The position numbers and the translations under genes were made by a program. 64,000 nucleotides of DNA from Prorocentrum cordatum (Eukaryota > Sar > Dinophyceae > Prorocentrales > Prorocentraceae), in the NCBI GenBank assembly GCA_963575745.1, contig CAUYUJ010012191.1:185001-249000 (forward strand), read 5' to 3'. Below the pieces are notes generated by a model. The model did not search any database and had not been told where the DNA came from. It saw only the letters and a program-made list of their open reading frames with translations. Of this stretch, positions 21,425 through 32,050 are shown in pieces. How positions within the stretch are numbered: position 1 is the first letter of the stretch; every line of letters begins with the position of its first letter.

Positions 21425-21855
21425 CACAAACACATCAACGACCGATTGGCGGTGCCCGATCGAACGCGACTTGCGCGCCGCGGCCAGGCTGGCCACAAAA
21501 ACAAGAAGCCGAACAACGACCGATTGAAAGACGTAACGAACGTGACACGCGTCACGACGAAAGGCCAGCCGGTAACATAACGTAGCGTAATACATTATCA
21601 CAGAGTAGAACGTACATGCAAATAACATAATCGCAGGCGGCCGAATGAAAACAGCAACGACCGAATAACGGCGCCCTATCACACGCAACACGCGAGCCTA
21701 GGTAAGGCTGGCCACAGGAATGGCTCATATGCGGATGGAACATAACATAATCGATCGTAACGTGATATGTAAAGTCGAATGCAACAACGACCGAATAACG
21801 GCGTCGTTGTGATCGCGACATGCGCGCCGAAATCAAGCTGGCCACAGTAACAAAC
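21425..21855 (+). repeat. Three-unit imperfect repeat
   Basis: Units near 21430, 21650 and 21780 share caacgaccga(t/a)t-ggcg, then gcgac(t/a)tgcgcgccg, then (a/c)aggctggccaca. Spacing is unequal (about 215 and 130 bp). The third ends in caagctggccacagtaacaa. Confidence 0.65.
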
Positions 21856-22779
21856 AGTACCAGCCTCGGGAACAAACGCCGAAGGTTTCGGTGGGGATCG
21901 CTCGAAGCAAAATAATTTCAAACATATGGTTGGGAGAAGCTAAACATGATGCAAACTCAAATAATAGCGAGTACGTCATCCTTGAAGTGGGAGCCTACGG
22001 TTTGGACCCTGTGGGGTCGGACTATCAGGTGGGGCCCTGTTGGGTGCAGCTGCCATTTGTCGGGATCTGTCGGGTGGGCGGGTATCGAACAGGACTCGAT
22101 CGGATGGGAACACATCGAAGCGGGACCATGTCACCTGACCACCACATGGGTCTTCATTCAAGGGGCGATATTACCAGAACCTGCGGTCAACCGCCGCCAA
22201 CACACAAACAACTTGACAACCAAGGCCAAACGATCAAGCCCAAATATGGACTCTTCAATACAGTCAGTTCCGGGACGTCAATTGCCGGATAGTTTCTAGG
22301 CTTCGCTCTTCAAATTGTAAGCGCCACTGTCTTTGGAATGTCAGCCTAACGCGCCTTCATTTTATTCGACAGTCCGACACGCGTGTTACAGCAATTTCTG
22401 TCACGCGCAAAGGAGTTTGGTCTCAACTATATCGTCCACTGTAACTAACGGTAAACAAAGCTTTGTGAGGCAGGTGCTTCGTTGACCATCTGCTGGCAAT
22501 TGCTGCATCGATTATCGGCTTGCCAACGTACTTCAACAACGATTGGAATCCGCTCTCGGCGGGCAGATGGAGGCGCCCACCAGGGCTATCAATTCAATGT
22601 GATCGCATTGCAATTTCGTATCGATGAGATTCCGAATCCGACTTCGCACAAACGAACCTCTAATTCAGTATCCCAAGCTGGGTCATCTCTGTGCTTGCTC
22701 GCTTTCGGCTCCGATCCCGAATCCACACCCGAAGCCTACGAGAAACTTTCAGCCACATCGACCTCTTGCGTGCGTGTAC

Positions 22780-23175
22780 GCAGGCTTGCTTGCTTGTGTG
22801 CTTGAAAGCCTGCTTGCGCGCTCGCTTGCATGGGCCTTACTGCTTGCGTGCTTGCTCGCGTGCTTGTTTCCGCAATTAGGAATATGAAAGCGTATTGACT
22901 TGATTGAATTGCTTGCTTTGTATGCTTTGCTTGTGTTGCTTATTTGCCTTACTTGCTTTCCTTTCTGTCCTTGCGTTGCTCATTTTCCACACTTTGTCTG
23001 CTGCGATAGCTTCTTTATATTGTGCATGTTTGTGTGCTTGATTGCCACTTGTTTGTGTGAGTGCGTGCTTGACTGATTGATAGATGGATTGTGTGCTTGC
23101 TTGTGGGCTTGCTTCCATGGTCTATGCTTGCTTGATCGTGTGACTGATTGTACGACTGCTTGTGCACATCCTTGC
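22780..23175 (+). repeat. TTGCTTGC/GTGCTTGC-rich region
   Basis: Degenerate 4-8 bp repeats of GCTT/TTGC with TGTGTGC. The adjoining 21860-22780 and 23175-23890 show no recognised exon or repeat. Confidence 0.75.
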
Positions 23176-23890
23176 GTGATTGATTGTCCACTCGTTCGCT
23201 TCTTTTACTGCTCGCCTTTCACCTCATGAATTTCCCGCCAACCTTGATCTTGACTCACGTCGGGTTTACTATTCAATGACCCTCTCCCGCGCTGGCCTGC
23301 ATGTCAGCATACGGCACAGAGATATTGCCAACCCGCGCGCATCGCAACCAGGCCTCTCCCTTATTCCCTTCGTTGACCTGGAGGTGAGCCATCGTGTTTT
23401 CACGGCTTTGGCTTTATGTGTGAAGCATATTCAGGCACATGTTCGACTACACGCAATCGTGACCTTGGGCAAGAGTGACCTTTCGTGCGCGGCCAAGGGG
23501 GGCCCTTTGGGGACACCGCCAGGCGCGCACGCTGCTGCTACCGCGATCGGGGGGCTCCATTGGGCCCGCACCAAGGGTCACCGAGGCGAACAATTACTCT
23601 TACGTGTAGCCGAATGGAGAAGGAAGACGGGAGGGGGAAATCGAACCGGACTCGGGACAGAAGGGAGAGAGACGGGCAGCCCGAGCAGGGCAGGGAAAGA
23701 GAGAGGGGAAGCGCACCGCAACAGACGAGCGTGGTGGTTGCGCGCCCTCGCCAGGCAGGCCGCGAACAAGCGTGGCGTAACAAAACCGAAGCCACTGACG
23801 ATCTCCACAGCCGCCTTCCAGGCGTCACACGGCTCAAAGCCTCCACGGGCCGAGGAGGGCGGAGCGGCGCCAGCTTCCCGAATAGGTCAC

Positions 23891-24018
23891 CAAGGCGGGG
23901 TTCAAGCATGCCCCTGAGATGGCGCCAGCGCCGTAGGTGCCCGCGATGACCGCGAGGCCGATGGCGACGCCGTAGAATTGCCGGTCTGCGTTGGCCTCGC
24001 TGGCAGCCACGTTGAGAA
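23891..24018 (-). CDS. Aquaporin exon: domain I helix 5 and second NPA box
   Basis: Two leading bases plus 42 codons: LNVAASEANADRQFYG (end of helix 4 and loop D), VAIGLAVIAGTYGAG (helix 5) and AISGACLNPAL (loop E with the second NPA). The acceptor is ggcccccAG at 24020-24019. The leading TT completes a GTT Val with the single G left by the 29149-29108 exon, giving CFV/V/LNVAAS. The donor is TTG/GTGACC (GT) at 23890, phase 0, matching the 18395-18318 exon. The residue after NPA is Leu; most water-selective aquaporins have Arg there (NPAR). Confidence 0.88.
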
Positions 24019-24504
24019 CTGGGGGCCGGTCTTGCTCCACGCGGCGCCAAGGCACGGGCCGCCGAGCCGGGCTGCCTGCCCCCCGCAGCGGAATCTGCCC
24101 CACTCGCTGGGACGGACCCTCGCCGAGGTCATGGACTGCTGGGAGCACATCGCCCGGACAGCACCGGGAGGGGCTGACGGGGCAAAAACATTTCTCCCAC
24201 AGGAGCGTGATGATGACGATGCTGACGTTTTTCGCTAGAGTCCGCCGCGCTCTCTAGGAGTGGCGGCGAGGCGCTGCAGCTACAGACTACAAGCGGCAGT
24301 GAAGACACAGCCTCTGAAATATGGCAGTAAAGAGGGCGCCTCCGCCAAGGTTTGCACAGGTCCAATCAAATAGTTTCGCGTCCCAGCTGAAGTTTCCGAG
24401 ATGGGCGAATGCCACCAGCCCTCTGGGCTTAGGGGGCATAGCGCGTCTCCTCTTCCACCCCCCTTCTTCCGTCTCGGATAGAGATTTACCCCTTCCCCTA
24501 CCCC

Positions 24505-24697
24505 ACAGGAATATACAACGGCGTAGACATAGACTTTCGGAGCTCCGCGCGGATTTCTTGGAACTGCGCCAGAAGCCCCTTTCCTGGCGCGCGGAGCGCG
24601 CCAAGGGCGGCGCCGGAGGTGCTGTAACAAGAGGGCCCAACGCCGATCCACGAAATGCGCGCGGACCGCCACAAACTGATGCTTGATGCCGCTTTTT
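24505..24697. repeat. Fold-back family FB2, copy 1 (diverged)
   Basis: Shares ctccgcgcggatttcttgga, cctggcgcgcggagcgcgcc, aagggcggcgccggaggtgc and a mirrored right arm (gatccacgaaatgcgcgcgg) with copies at 53320-53522, 59735-59897 and 60142-60292. Confidence 0.75.
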
Positions 24698-24727
24698 GTT
24701 GTTCGATTCTTCCGCGTCCGCTAAAGG

Positions 24728-24812
24728 TTTGAGGAGGGAGGAGGGAGGAGGGAGCAGGGAGCAGGAGGAGGAGGAGGAGGAGGAGGAGGAGGAGGAGGAG
24801 GAGGAGGAGGTT
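24728..24812. repeat. (GGA)n tract
   Basis: GGAGGAGG run preceded by gggagcagg variants. DNA from 24850 to 25700 is a degenerate G/C-rich minisatellite (ggcctcttgggg and ccaagagggcc variants) with no gene seen outside the exon at 25708-25980. Confidence 0.9.
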
Positions 24813-25707
24813 GGAAGATTTCCCCATTTTGCCACACAGCGGAAAAAGAAGCTCTCTTGATGCCATCCTGGGGGCCTCTTGGGGAGGGGCGTCCGAGGGC
24901 CTCGCGGGGTCCTCTCGGGGGGCCCCATGGGGGCCCCTGGGGGGGGCCGCTTCTCAGAGGCCTGCCTGGGCCTCGTGGGAGCCTCTTGGGGCCGTTCTGG
25001 CGACAGGGACGGTGGTGCCTGGGAACTTTCTCGAGGTGTGGAGCGCCTGGGGCTCTCTTGGGGCGCTCTTGTGAGCCTCGCGTGAGGGCCTATAGGGCCG
25101 TCCTGGGCACGTCCTTGGCCGTTCGGAGGGTCATCTTGAAGCCTCAAGAGCCGTTCGGCGGCGAAAAGGCGAGAGGGCAGCAATCATACATTTCCCGAAT
25201 GCTTTTTGGAAGGATTTTGGCCTCTGGGGGGCTACAAATAGCTCAACATGAATTCCAAGGTGGCACAATCTAATCCAAGATAACTTCCAACATGCCACCA
25301 ATATGCCCCCAGGGTGCATCCAAGTGACTCAGCGAGCCTCCCGAGGACCACTCCAAGATGCCAGCGTCCTGCAAACACCCTCGGCCTTTCAACGAACTCC
25401 GTTTCGTCGTCTCTTCGATTCCGCTGGGCTTCTGGGGCCTCAGGATGGCGCCAAGAAATAGAGCCCCCAGAGGAGCCAGAACGACTCCAAGACGGCCCCG
25501 CGAGCGCCCGCGGGTGGCTCGAGACAAGAGGGCTCCAAAAGATATGTCTTCGGGCTCCGAGGGGCGGTGCGACTCGGCGCCGCCCCTTTTGGACCGATGG
25601 CCTTCAAGAGGACCCCAAGAGGGCCGCCAAGGCCTCGGAGAGGGGCCCATGGGATGCCCAAGTGCCCACAGGCCTCCCAACAGGCCTCGACAGCGGCCAG
25701 ATATTAC

Positions 25708-25980
25708 CGCGAATTGTTTTGGAAGGCCCCCAGGTCGGAATGTACCCGACGGCCTTCATGGTTGACTCCTGGGTCTTCTTCACAGGCTGACCCCGAATTT
25801 CGGCTTGACAGATAACCCTTTTGATCCACTGCATGCTCCCGCGCTCCATGACTATATCAAACCACCAGGGGATCGGTTCTGGATGGGCTAGTGGGGATAC
25901 GCGAAACGTCTGCCGTAGCTTCAACGCCCGCAGCACTGTCCTTGATGCCTGACCAGTCACAACGTGCAGAGCAAAGATCA
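25708..25980 (-). CDS. Unidentified exon nested in an aquaporin intron
   Basis: Two leading bases, 90 codons and one trailing base, all open. Includes IFALHVVTGQASRTVLRAL, then HPEPIPWWFDIVMERGSM, then QWIKRVICQAEIRGQPVKK and MKAVGYIPTWGPSKTIR. The amino-acid mix (Trp, Met, His, Gln, balanced charges) is unlike the repeat-derived frames around it. The acceptor is ccggctcAG at 25982-25981; the donor is CGCG/GTAATA at 25707. The phases (2 bases in, 1 base out) do not fit the aquaporin exons on either side, so it belongs to something else on the same strand. No family recognised. Confidence 0.55.
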
Positions 25981-26059
25981 CTGAGCCGGATGCAATGGGG
26001 CATTGGTCATGAGGCCGCTAGACAGCTGGCCGAATAATGTCAGCCAGCGCGGGCCCCAG

Positions 26060-26335
26060 ACAGTGTGTTCTAGCATACAACATGGTGCAATACAAATCTA
26101 TGTGGTGCAAAGTACATGTTTTAAGCTCTGTGGTGTAATCTATGTGGTGTAAGCTGCGTGGTGCCACTTTTCTGGTGCCATCTATGTGGTGCAAACTTTG
26201 TGGTGTAATCTATGTAGCGCAGCTTATGTGGTGCAATCTATGTGATGCAATATGTTGTGCAACCCACGCGGTGCAATTAACGTGGTGGAATCTAAGCTAC
26301 GCGGCGCAATCTATGTGGTGAAATTGATTTTGACA
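26060..26335 (+). repeat. Minisatellite of about 18 bp (tctatgtggtgcaa)
   Basis: About a dozen degenerate units: (a/c)tctatgtggtg(c/t)aa alternating with gctgcgtggtgc and similar, ending near 26325. Confidence 0.85.
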
Positions 26336-26339
26336 AATG

Positions 26340-27730
26340 AATTGACAGCTTCCATATTTTTGCAAGCATTTTGCCATCAACCCACAACTTGGTTTGCAAA
26401 ACCCATGCGGCGGAGATTGCGATGAGTGCTTGGCGTTGGCTGGTGCATCTCTGCGGCCGCGCTAACCCGCGCATGCTCGCGCGCACAACGGCCAGCTAGT
26501 TTGGTGCGGCCGACGCGGCCGCGGCGTCGCTGACCGCGAGACAATTCCCAACAGGCACTTCAGTGCGAGTCGGTGGCTTGGGCGGGCGCGGTATCATAGC
26601 GACGCCGACAACGATAGACACGATAAAGAAAGTAGCGATGATTGTGAGGATGGTGGCGATGACGAAGGCAAGGCCAATGACGGCGCCGATATTGATCACG
26701 CCCGCCGATAACGATGACGATGCCCTCGCGTCGGCGATGAAACAATTTTTTTGAAGGAGTTCGACATGCGCGCGCGCCCGACGCGCGCGAGTGGCAGGCG
26801 CGGAATGGAATTATTTGAAACGGATCGCGCCCCCCCCCCCCCGCACGCGGCGCGCAAGGGCGTTCGAATGAGTTCGACATGCGGCGCGAGAGGCCCGTTT
26901 GCCAGAATTTGATGAATAGCTTGGAAAAACCTATGGTTTTCTGAAAAACTCCGCAAGACCGCGAGCGCAGTTTTTTGTTTTAATAAGAACGGATGTTGCA
27001 AAACCTTGTGTTGATTATAGGTGTACACTCGATTTTGAAACCCTCACGAAACCTACGGTTTTTGAAAGATTTCGGGATGCGCGCGCGACGACGCGCGCGT
27101 TTGCACTTCGTCCTGTCTTTTGCACGGGTTTTGGGAAAACTGCTGATTTTTGATAAACGAATGTGCGAATGTGCGCGCGTAGTATTTTTCCATGGAGGTT
27201 CGGGGGGGGGGACCGAGCTCCGCCGTGGCTGGGATGGTATGACTTCGGATGGACGATGGAGCAGAATCGTACGTAAATCGCAGTACGCGAAGGTGACCAG
27301 TGAAGTCCGGGGGGGGGGGGTAGGCAGATCCTGACACTCTTTGAGACAAGAGAGCGTACGAGATCAACGCAGAGCCGAACTTGCAACCAAACTTCGGTGG
27401 CGACGGGCGGCGGCGACGAGCCGCCGGCCAGACCGCCACCCGAGCACAGGCGGGCCCGCGGCGACGGGCGGCAACGGGCGGCGACGAGCTGGCCGGACCG
27501 CCAGCCAGGCCCAGAAGGGCGGCGGCGACGGGCGGCGAGGAGCCAGCCGGGCAACCAGCCAGGCAGTTTTCCCTTTAGAAGACAAGTGAGAAACCCGAAG
27601 TGCAAGCACTATTTGAAGAATACAGGCTCCCTCTAGATGTGTAGCCGAGCTCATCGTCAACCAATGTGGATGGGTATTCCGCCGAACCTGCCATTTCAAG
27701 ATCTGTTTGAAGCAAATTATCGCAAGCGAT
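26340..27730. other. Intron filler without a supported gene
   Basis: Holds two inexact copies of ttttgaaagatttcgggatgcgcgcg / gaaaaacctatggttttctgaa-type sequence near 26930-27080, and GGCGACGGGCGGC-type repeats at 27400-27545. A hydrophobic minus frame (26699-26496, GAVIGLAFVIATILTIIATF) derives from GAT/GAC-rich DNA and has no splice-site or family support. Confidence 0.5.
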
Positions 27731-27736
27731 CCCGAT

Positions 27737-28131
27737 CTACTCGGCGGCACAAGCCTCCTTGACCCGGGCAACGAAAATTGGGATCGTCCCTCGGAACATC
27801 AAATCAACAGCAGAGCCGGGAACTGCAAATGTGTCGTAGTTCATCTTCCATATCATCTCTGTGAGTTCCTGCCCCTTCTTTTCGAATAGAACATGTCCGA
27901 CATGGTTTCGGACAGGCATGGACGCGAGTCCGCCAGAAAAGGCATACGAAATGCGAGACTCTTCGATAGAGGTCTCGACCAAGATTTCCTCCACCCCTAC
28001 AAATCCCACGCGAGTCTTCACGCCAACAAGATGACACGCATGCTTGTGAATCAGCTCGGGGTGCAGCGGCTCCTGCAGTATGGCATCCACAGCTTTCCTC
28101 TGCAACTCCGATTTGCAAATGATATGAAACC
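27737..28131 (-). CDS. Terminal exon of an SRPBCC (START/Bet v 1-like) protein, nested in an aquaporin intron
   Basis: Two leading bases and about 130 codons ending in a TAG stop after RVKEACAAE. Features: ICKSELQRKAVDAILQE, then VGVKTRVGFVGVEEILVET, SIEESRISYAFSGGLASMP, GHVLFEKKGQELTEMIWKM and FRGTIPIFVARVKEA. The succession of strands (E-x-L-V-E-T, R-I-S-Y-x-F-S-G, G-x-V-x-F-E-x-x-x-x-x-x-x-x-W-x-M) followed by a long C-terminal helix is what SRPBCC/polyketide-cyclase-like lipid-binding domains look like. That assignment is family resemblance by eye. The acceptor is ttcgcccAG at 28133-28132. It lies between the helix 4 and helix 5 exons of the aquaporin, same strand, so it is a nested gene fragment, a retrocopy, or a sign that the aquaporin model joins separate loci. 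Confidence 0.55.
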
Positions 28132-29107
28132 CTGGGCGAAACAATAACGGCTTTGACAAAAAGACATGTTTCAGCCATAAGCCAACTGCTCGACTGGGCT
28201 GCGTTGGCAGAATCTCGCGAAAGCAGCTTTGGAATGCCATGGCAAATGTTCGACGCAGTGGTGCTCAGACGTCAGGCGCTACCACGCTGTCCCTGCTTAA
28301 ACCGACTGTTGTTGACCAAACTGGCTACGGTAGACGATGACGACAATAATGATAATACTGATGCAACAAGCCCGTCTAAGTATGTAGAAACATTCAAGCA
28401 CGCCTTATTGCCCTGCGTCTCGATGAAACCCGGTTCGTTTGCACACGGGTAGGATACAGTTCGGTCCGATCTCACTTTGGGATGGCATTGCTGTTGCGTT
28501 GCATGGCAATGCTATGCGGCAACGACTCTCGGTTCCTATTGGGCCAACACAGATGAGCCGCCTAAAGCAACAGCGTTCGCACGGCCAAGGAGCAGAGAAG
28601 AAACGACAAAGAGAAGAAGGGGGACGGCCATGAGCCAATCGGAGTCATGAGCGGCACGTCCATTGCCTGCAACATTCACATCGCCTTGCATGCACGTGTG
28701 CGTGCTCTGCTTGCGTATGTCTGCCAGCAGTGAGGCATGTGTCATTGGTATTGCCAGCGCAATGACACTAACGATGTATACTTATCCTCGTTCTGCGCAG
28801 TAGCAAGAACAGAGGAACATCAAAAGGTGAAGGCTTCCGGTCGGTATAAAGACACCAGGGGGCCTCGTTCAACACCCAATGTGGCCACGAAGCCCGACCA
28901 ACATTCTACCAAAAAGGGCAATGCTGGAAACCCTCCACGACGATGATGACGACGCTGATGCGTACGCCTCGGGGCCACCAGTGGTGACGGTCACGATGAC
29001 ATGAGATGACGACGAAGACAAGGGTGCCAATGACGATGACGACGACGGCCATGAAGTGTACATATGACAATGAGGGTAGCGACGAAAGTGGTGACAGAAA
29101 AGGCATC

Positions 29108-29149
29108 CTACGAAGCAGAGCATGCAGGTGTAGAGCGCCTCGCAGGCGC
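29108..29149 (-). CDS. Aquaporin microexon: domain I helix 4 (42 bp)
   Basis: Two bases, 13 codons and one base: ACEALYTCMLCFV. This is the helix 4 start (A-x-E-x-x-Y/F-T) and matches domain II (AAETAFTFLLCFV). The acceptor is cgtccgAG at 29151-29150; the leading GC completes AGC with the A left by the 33636-33294 exon, reading HGWAS/ACEALY. The donor is GTAG/GATGCC, a GA donor at 29107-29106, leaving one G that the next exon turns into GTT. Both neighbouring joins keep phase and restore the expected helix 4 length. GA donors are known in dinoflagellates. The flanks are CCT-rich (29290-29440) and GAT/GAC-rich (28935-29060). Confidence 0.72.
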   Translation of the reverse strand, partial: APARRSTPACSAS

Positions 29150-29274
29150 CTCGGACGTGCGGGCCCGGCTCCCGATCGATCCCCCCCCCGTCGCTGTATG
29201 TGTGTGTGTGTGTGCGTTGGGCGCGGAGGGGCAAAGGCTCCCCTCGGCGAGGTCAGCCTTCCTCCCCGCATGCC

Positions 29275-29445
29275 TCCCTCCTCCCCTCCTGCCTCCTTGC
29301 ATCTCCCTCCCTCCTCTTCCTGGTCCTCCTCCTCCTCCTCCTCCTCTTCCTCCCTCTCCTCCTCCCCCTCCCTTCTCCCCTTTTTCCTCCGCGTCCTCCT
29401 GCTCCTCCTCCTGCTCCTCCTCTTCCTCCTCCACCACATATACAC
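29275..29445 (+). repeat. CCT/TCC-rich tract
   Basis: Interrupted pyrimidine triplets; frames across it are compositional. 29450-29990 shows no gene. Confidence 0.8.
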
Positions 29446-29989
29446 ATATGAACGCTACTCTCCTCTCCCCTGATGACGTCTGGAAGATGTCCGGCCCCCT
29501 CCGCGTACTGTTTTTAACACACAAGATTCCCGGGACATGAATTTCCGTTTCTTTGTTGTTTTCATTTGCTCCCGCTGAAGCGCTGGCCCCATTGCTGCGC
29601 CTCTGGTTGCTCCAAATCGTGATCCTGCTGCAGCGCGGGCGTTTTCGGTCTTTCCGAACAGGCCCAAAAATCTAAAAAATGACCGCCCCCCCCCCTTCCT
29701 CGAAAAAGCCATCGGAAGTGATTGCACATTCGGTGTCGATTTGTTGACTTCTTGGGCCGCAGAAGCCCCCCCACTTTGGGGCGTCGTTATTTTCAGGAAG
29801 TATCAAGCGAGAGCCCCGTCTCTGCTTCGAGAAGGCGATGTTGAACGCAGAGCCAGCGGGTGCTCTCCATCAGCCCCGCCTTGTGTGGAGCTGTTCGGGG
29901 AGCCCAAGGAGCTAGACATGGAGCCACGACTTCAGACTGGCCCAGACCTCTCGAAGACGATCCACTTACCCTCCAAGGAGCCCAGCGCC

Positions 29990-30160
29990 ATGCCATGACA
30001 TGCTGTGCGGTGTTGTGTTCTGCGCCGCTGTGCGATGCCATACTTTGCGTTGCAATGCTTTGCCCATGTTGCTTCACTGCGCAATGCCATGTCATGCTAT
30101 GGCATGCTACGTTCTGCCGTGCTCTGATACGCCATGCCATGCCGTGCTCTACCATGCATG
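29990..30160. repeat. ATGCC/GCAT-rich segment
   Basis: Many overlapping atgccat, tgctatg, gcgatgcc words without a fixed period. No coding support. Confidence 0.55.
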
Positions 30161-30299
30161 ACGGACCCTCTCGCGATCATTGCCCTGCTCGACATCCGAC
30201 TGTGCGAATAGAGAGGATATCTACCCCATGGTAAGGGATGGGAGGGAGGGGCAGGACGTCAGATATGACGCGAGCGCACCTAGCTTGTCATCCTCCCCC

Positions 30300-30328
30300 T
30301 CCCCTCCTCATAGGAGACGACGGCGATC

Positions 30329-30359
<31 letters not shown>

Positions 30360-30830
30360 CCCCGACCGATCCCACCACTCCAATCCGCCCTGGAGGGGGT
30401 GTGGGGGGGCGGCTCCGTCTCCCCCCCACTCCTGCCTCCTTACTCCCTCCTTGCCTCCTTGCCTCTCCCTCCCCCCATCCTCCCCCAAAATCATCCCCTG
30501 AGGCGACAAGGATCACGAGCGACGACGACGACGACGCCGACGCCGACGACGACGACCACGACTGCCACGGACCGATCCTGCCCGTCCGCCTTGGGGGGTG
30601 GGGGGGGGGCGTGCTGCCTCCCTCCTGCACTCCTGCCCCCCTCCTCTCTCCTGCCTCCTTGCCTCTCCCTCTCCACTCCTCCTCCCCCGCGGGTTTCCCT
30701 CGCGGGTCGAGCACCAGACAGCGAAGCCGAGCGTCGCATCATCAACACCTCCTCCCCCTCCTCATCAGAGACGACGACGATCACGACGACGACCACGACG
30801 ACGATGGCGAACACCACCACGACCACGGCG
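30300..30830 (+). repeat. (GAC)n tracts with repeated C/T-rich spacers
   Basis: GACGAC runs at about 30312-30360, 30515-30560 and 30770-30815 alternate with cctccttgcctctccctcc spacers (about 30450 and 30650), a module of about 220-250 bp repeated three times. Confidence 0.75.
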
Positions 30831-30874
30831 GCGGCGGGCGACCGACCGACGCGAGGTCCCGAGGTCGGGGGCGT

Positions 30875-31065
30875 CCAAGAGGCATCCAAGAGGGGGGTAC
30901 GCAAATCATGGCCCGAGGCATGTGCACGGCCGGGGGTGGGGGGGGAAGGGACTGCATTGAAATGGATGGAGGCGCCATGCGATAGCCATGAAATAAGATA
31001 TCATGGCCCCAGCCAGGATACCTCCCCCCATAGTCAACGCCCCCCTCTTGGGGCCGGGCCCCCGA
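30875..31065 (+). repeat. Dispersed repeat R8, copy 1
   Basis: Shares gtccaagag...gcaaatcatggcc, then atatcatggcccc(a/c)gcca and cc(a)tagtca-acgccccc with copies at 38095-38275 and 52275-52445. The internal atatcatggcccc...gccatgatatcc is palindromic in the third copy. Confidence 0.75.
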
Positions 31066-31139
31066 CGAGCCAGCGGCCAACACGGGCCCGCCCGACCGGG
31101 ACGCTTCTGGTGCCGCACGGGCCGCAGGAGGTGGGAGGG

Positions 31140-31285
31140 GTCCAGTCGCCCGAGACGTCCTCGGAGGGCCCTGACGAAGCCAGGGCGAGGGTAAACTCGG
31201 GTGAGGATAACTCGAGAACCTCTGAGATCCGGCGGCCCTGGAGGATGTCTCGGGCGCCGCGGCCTGGAACGCTCTGAGAGCATTC
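31140..31285 (+). repeat. Dispersed repeat R9, copy 2
   Basis: gagggtaaactcgggtgagg then gagaacctctgagatccggc and ggatgtctcgggcgccgcgg. Other copies: about 9755-9845, 40935-41045 and 55890-55990. Confidence 0.75.
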
Positions 31286-31919
31286 CGGCCCCGCCCGAAG
31301 AACGGCCCGAGCCCCAGAACGGTGCGGTGACCCCGACTCCCCGCGAACTCACCACACAGTGCGGGCACCGCAACGCTTGGGGGCCCTCGAAGCTCTGGAC
31401 GTCGGAGGCGTGGGGGCGCGTCCTGGGGAGGCCTGGCGTCTAGGCGTCCAGTGCGTTCCCTGGTCGGGCTTCGGGCCAGGGCGGCCTCGCGCATCGATCG
31501 GGGCTCGGGGGGCCCCTCGGGGGCAACGTCAGGCATGGGCTCAGGCCTGGTGGGCCTGGAAGCGGCGGGGCGTTGTTGTTCACTGGCTCCACTTTGCATT
31601 TTTGTTGCCGGCTCTGGCGCCGTCGTTTCCCTGGTTCCGTCGCCGCTGTCTGTCGGTTCCGGTTCCAATCCCGGTGTCGTTCTTTTTGTTTCTGTTGCCT
31701 AATTCGAGCAAGTGTGTTCTTGCTCTTATGTTCCAAAAACAATGGCTTGATAACTGCAAAAAAATTGACCCTGCCGTTCCCAGGGCCCACAAAGGTCTAT
31801 ACCTCCAACGTGCTGGAAACACAAACTTGAATTTTGTCCAACATCCTCTGGCTCGGATTCGCAGCCGAACTCAGCCAGACTCGGACTCGGCCCTCCGAAA
31901 TCCACAGGGAAATGGGGCC

Positions 31920-32050
31920 AGGATGGGGTCGGAACATTACGCCGCATGGTCGATGCATTGGCGACGCGGTGATGGAGAAAACGGGGCCTGGGATCCCTAC
32001 GCATCGCAGGCATCTGCATCGGCGATGCGGCGTGATCCCCCGACGACAGC
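31920..32050. repeat. Dispersed repeat R10, copy 2
   Basis: gccgcatggtcgatgcattg at the left, catctgcatcggcgatgcgg at the right, with an aaaacggggcctgggatccc centre. 31290-31920 and 32050-32650 show no gene. Confidence 0.6.

Noticed and set aside
26496-26699. Hydrophobic minus frame GAVIGLAFVIATILTIIATF as a membrane exon
   Set aside because: It derives from GAT/GAC/GAA-rich DNA, which read backwards gives Ile/Val/Ala. No acceptor, donor or family support.
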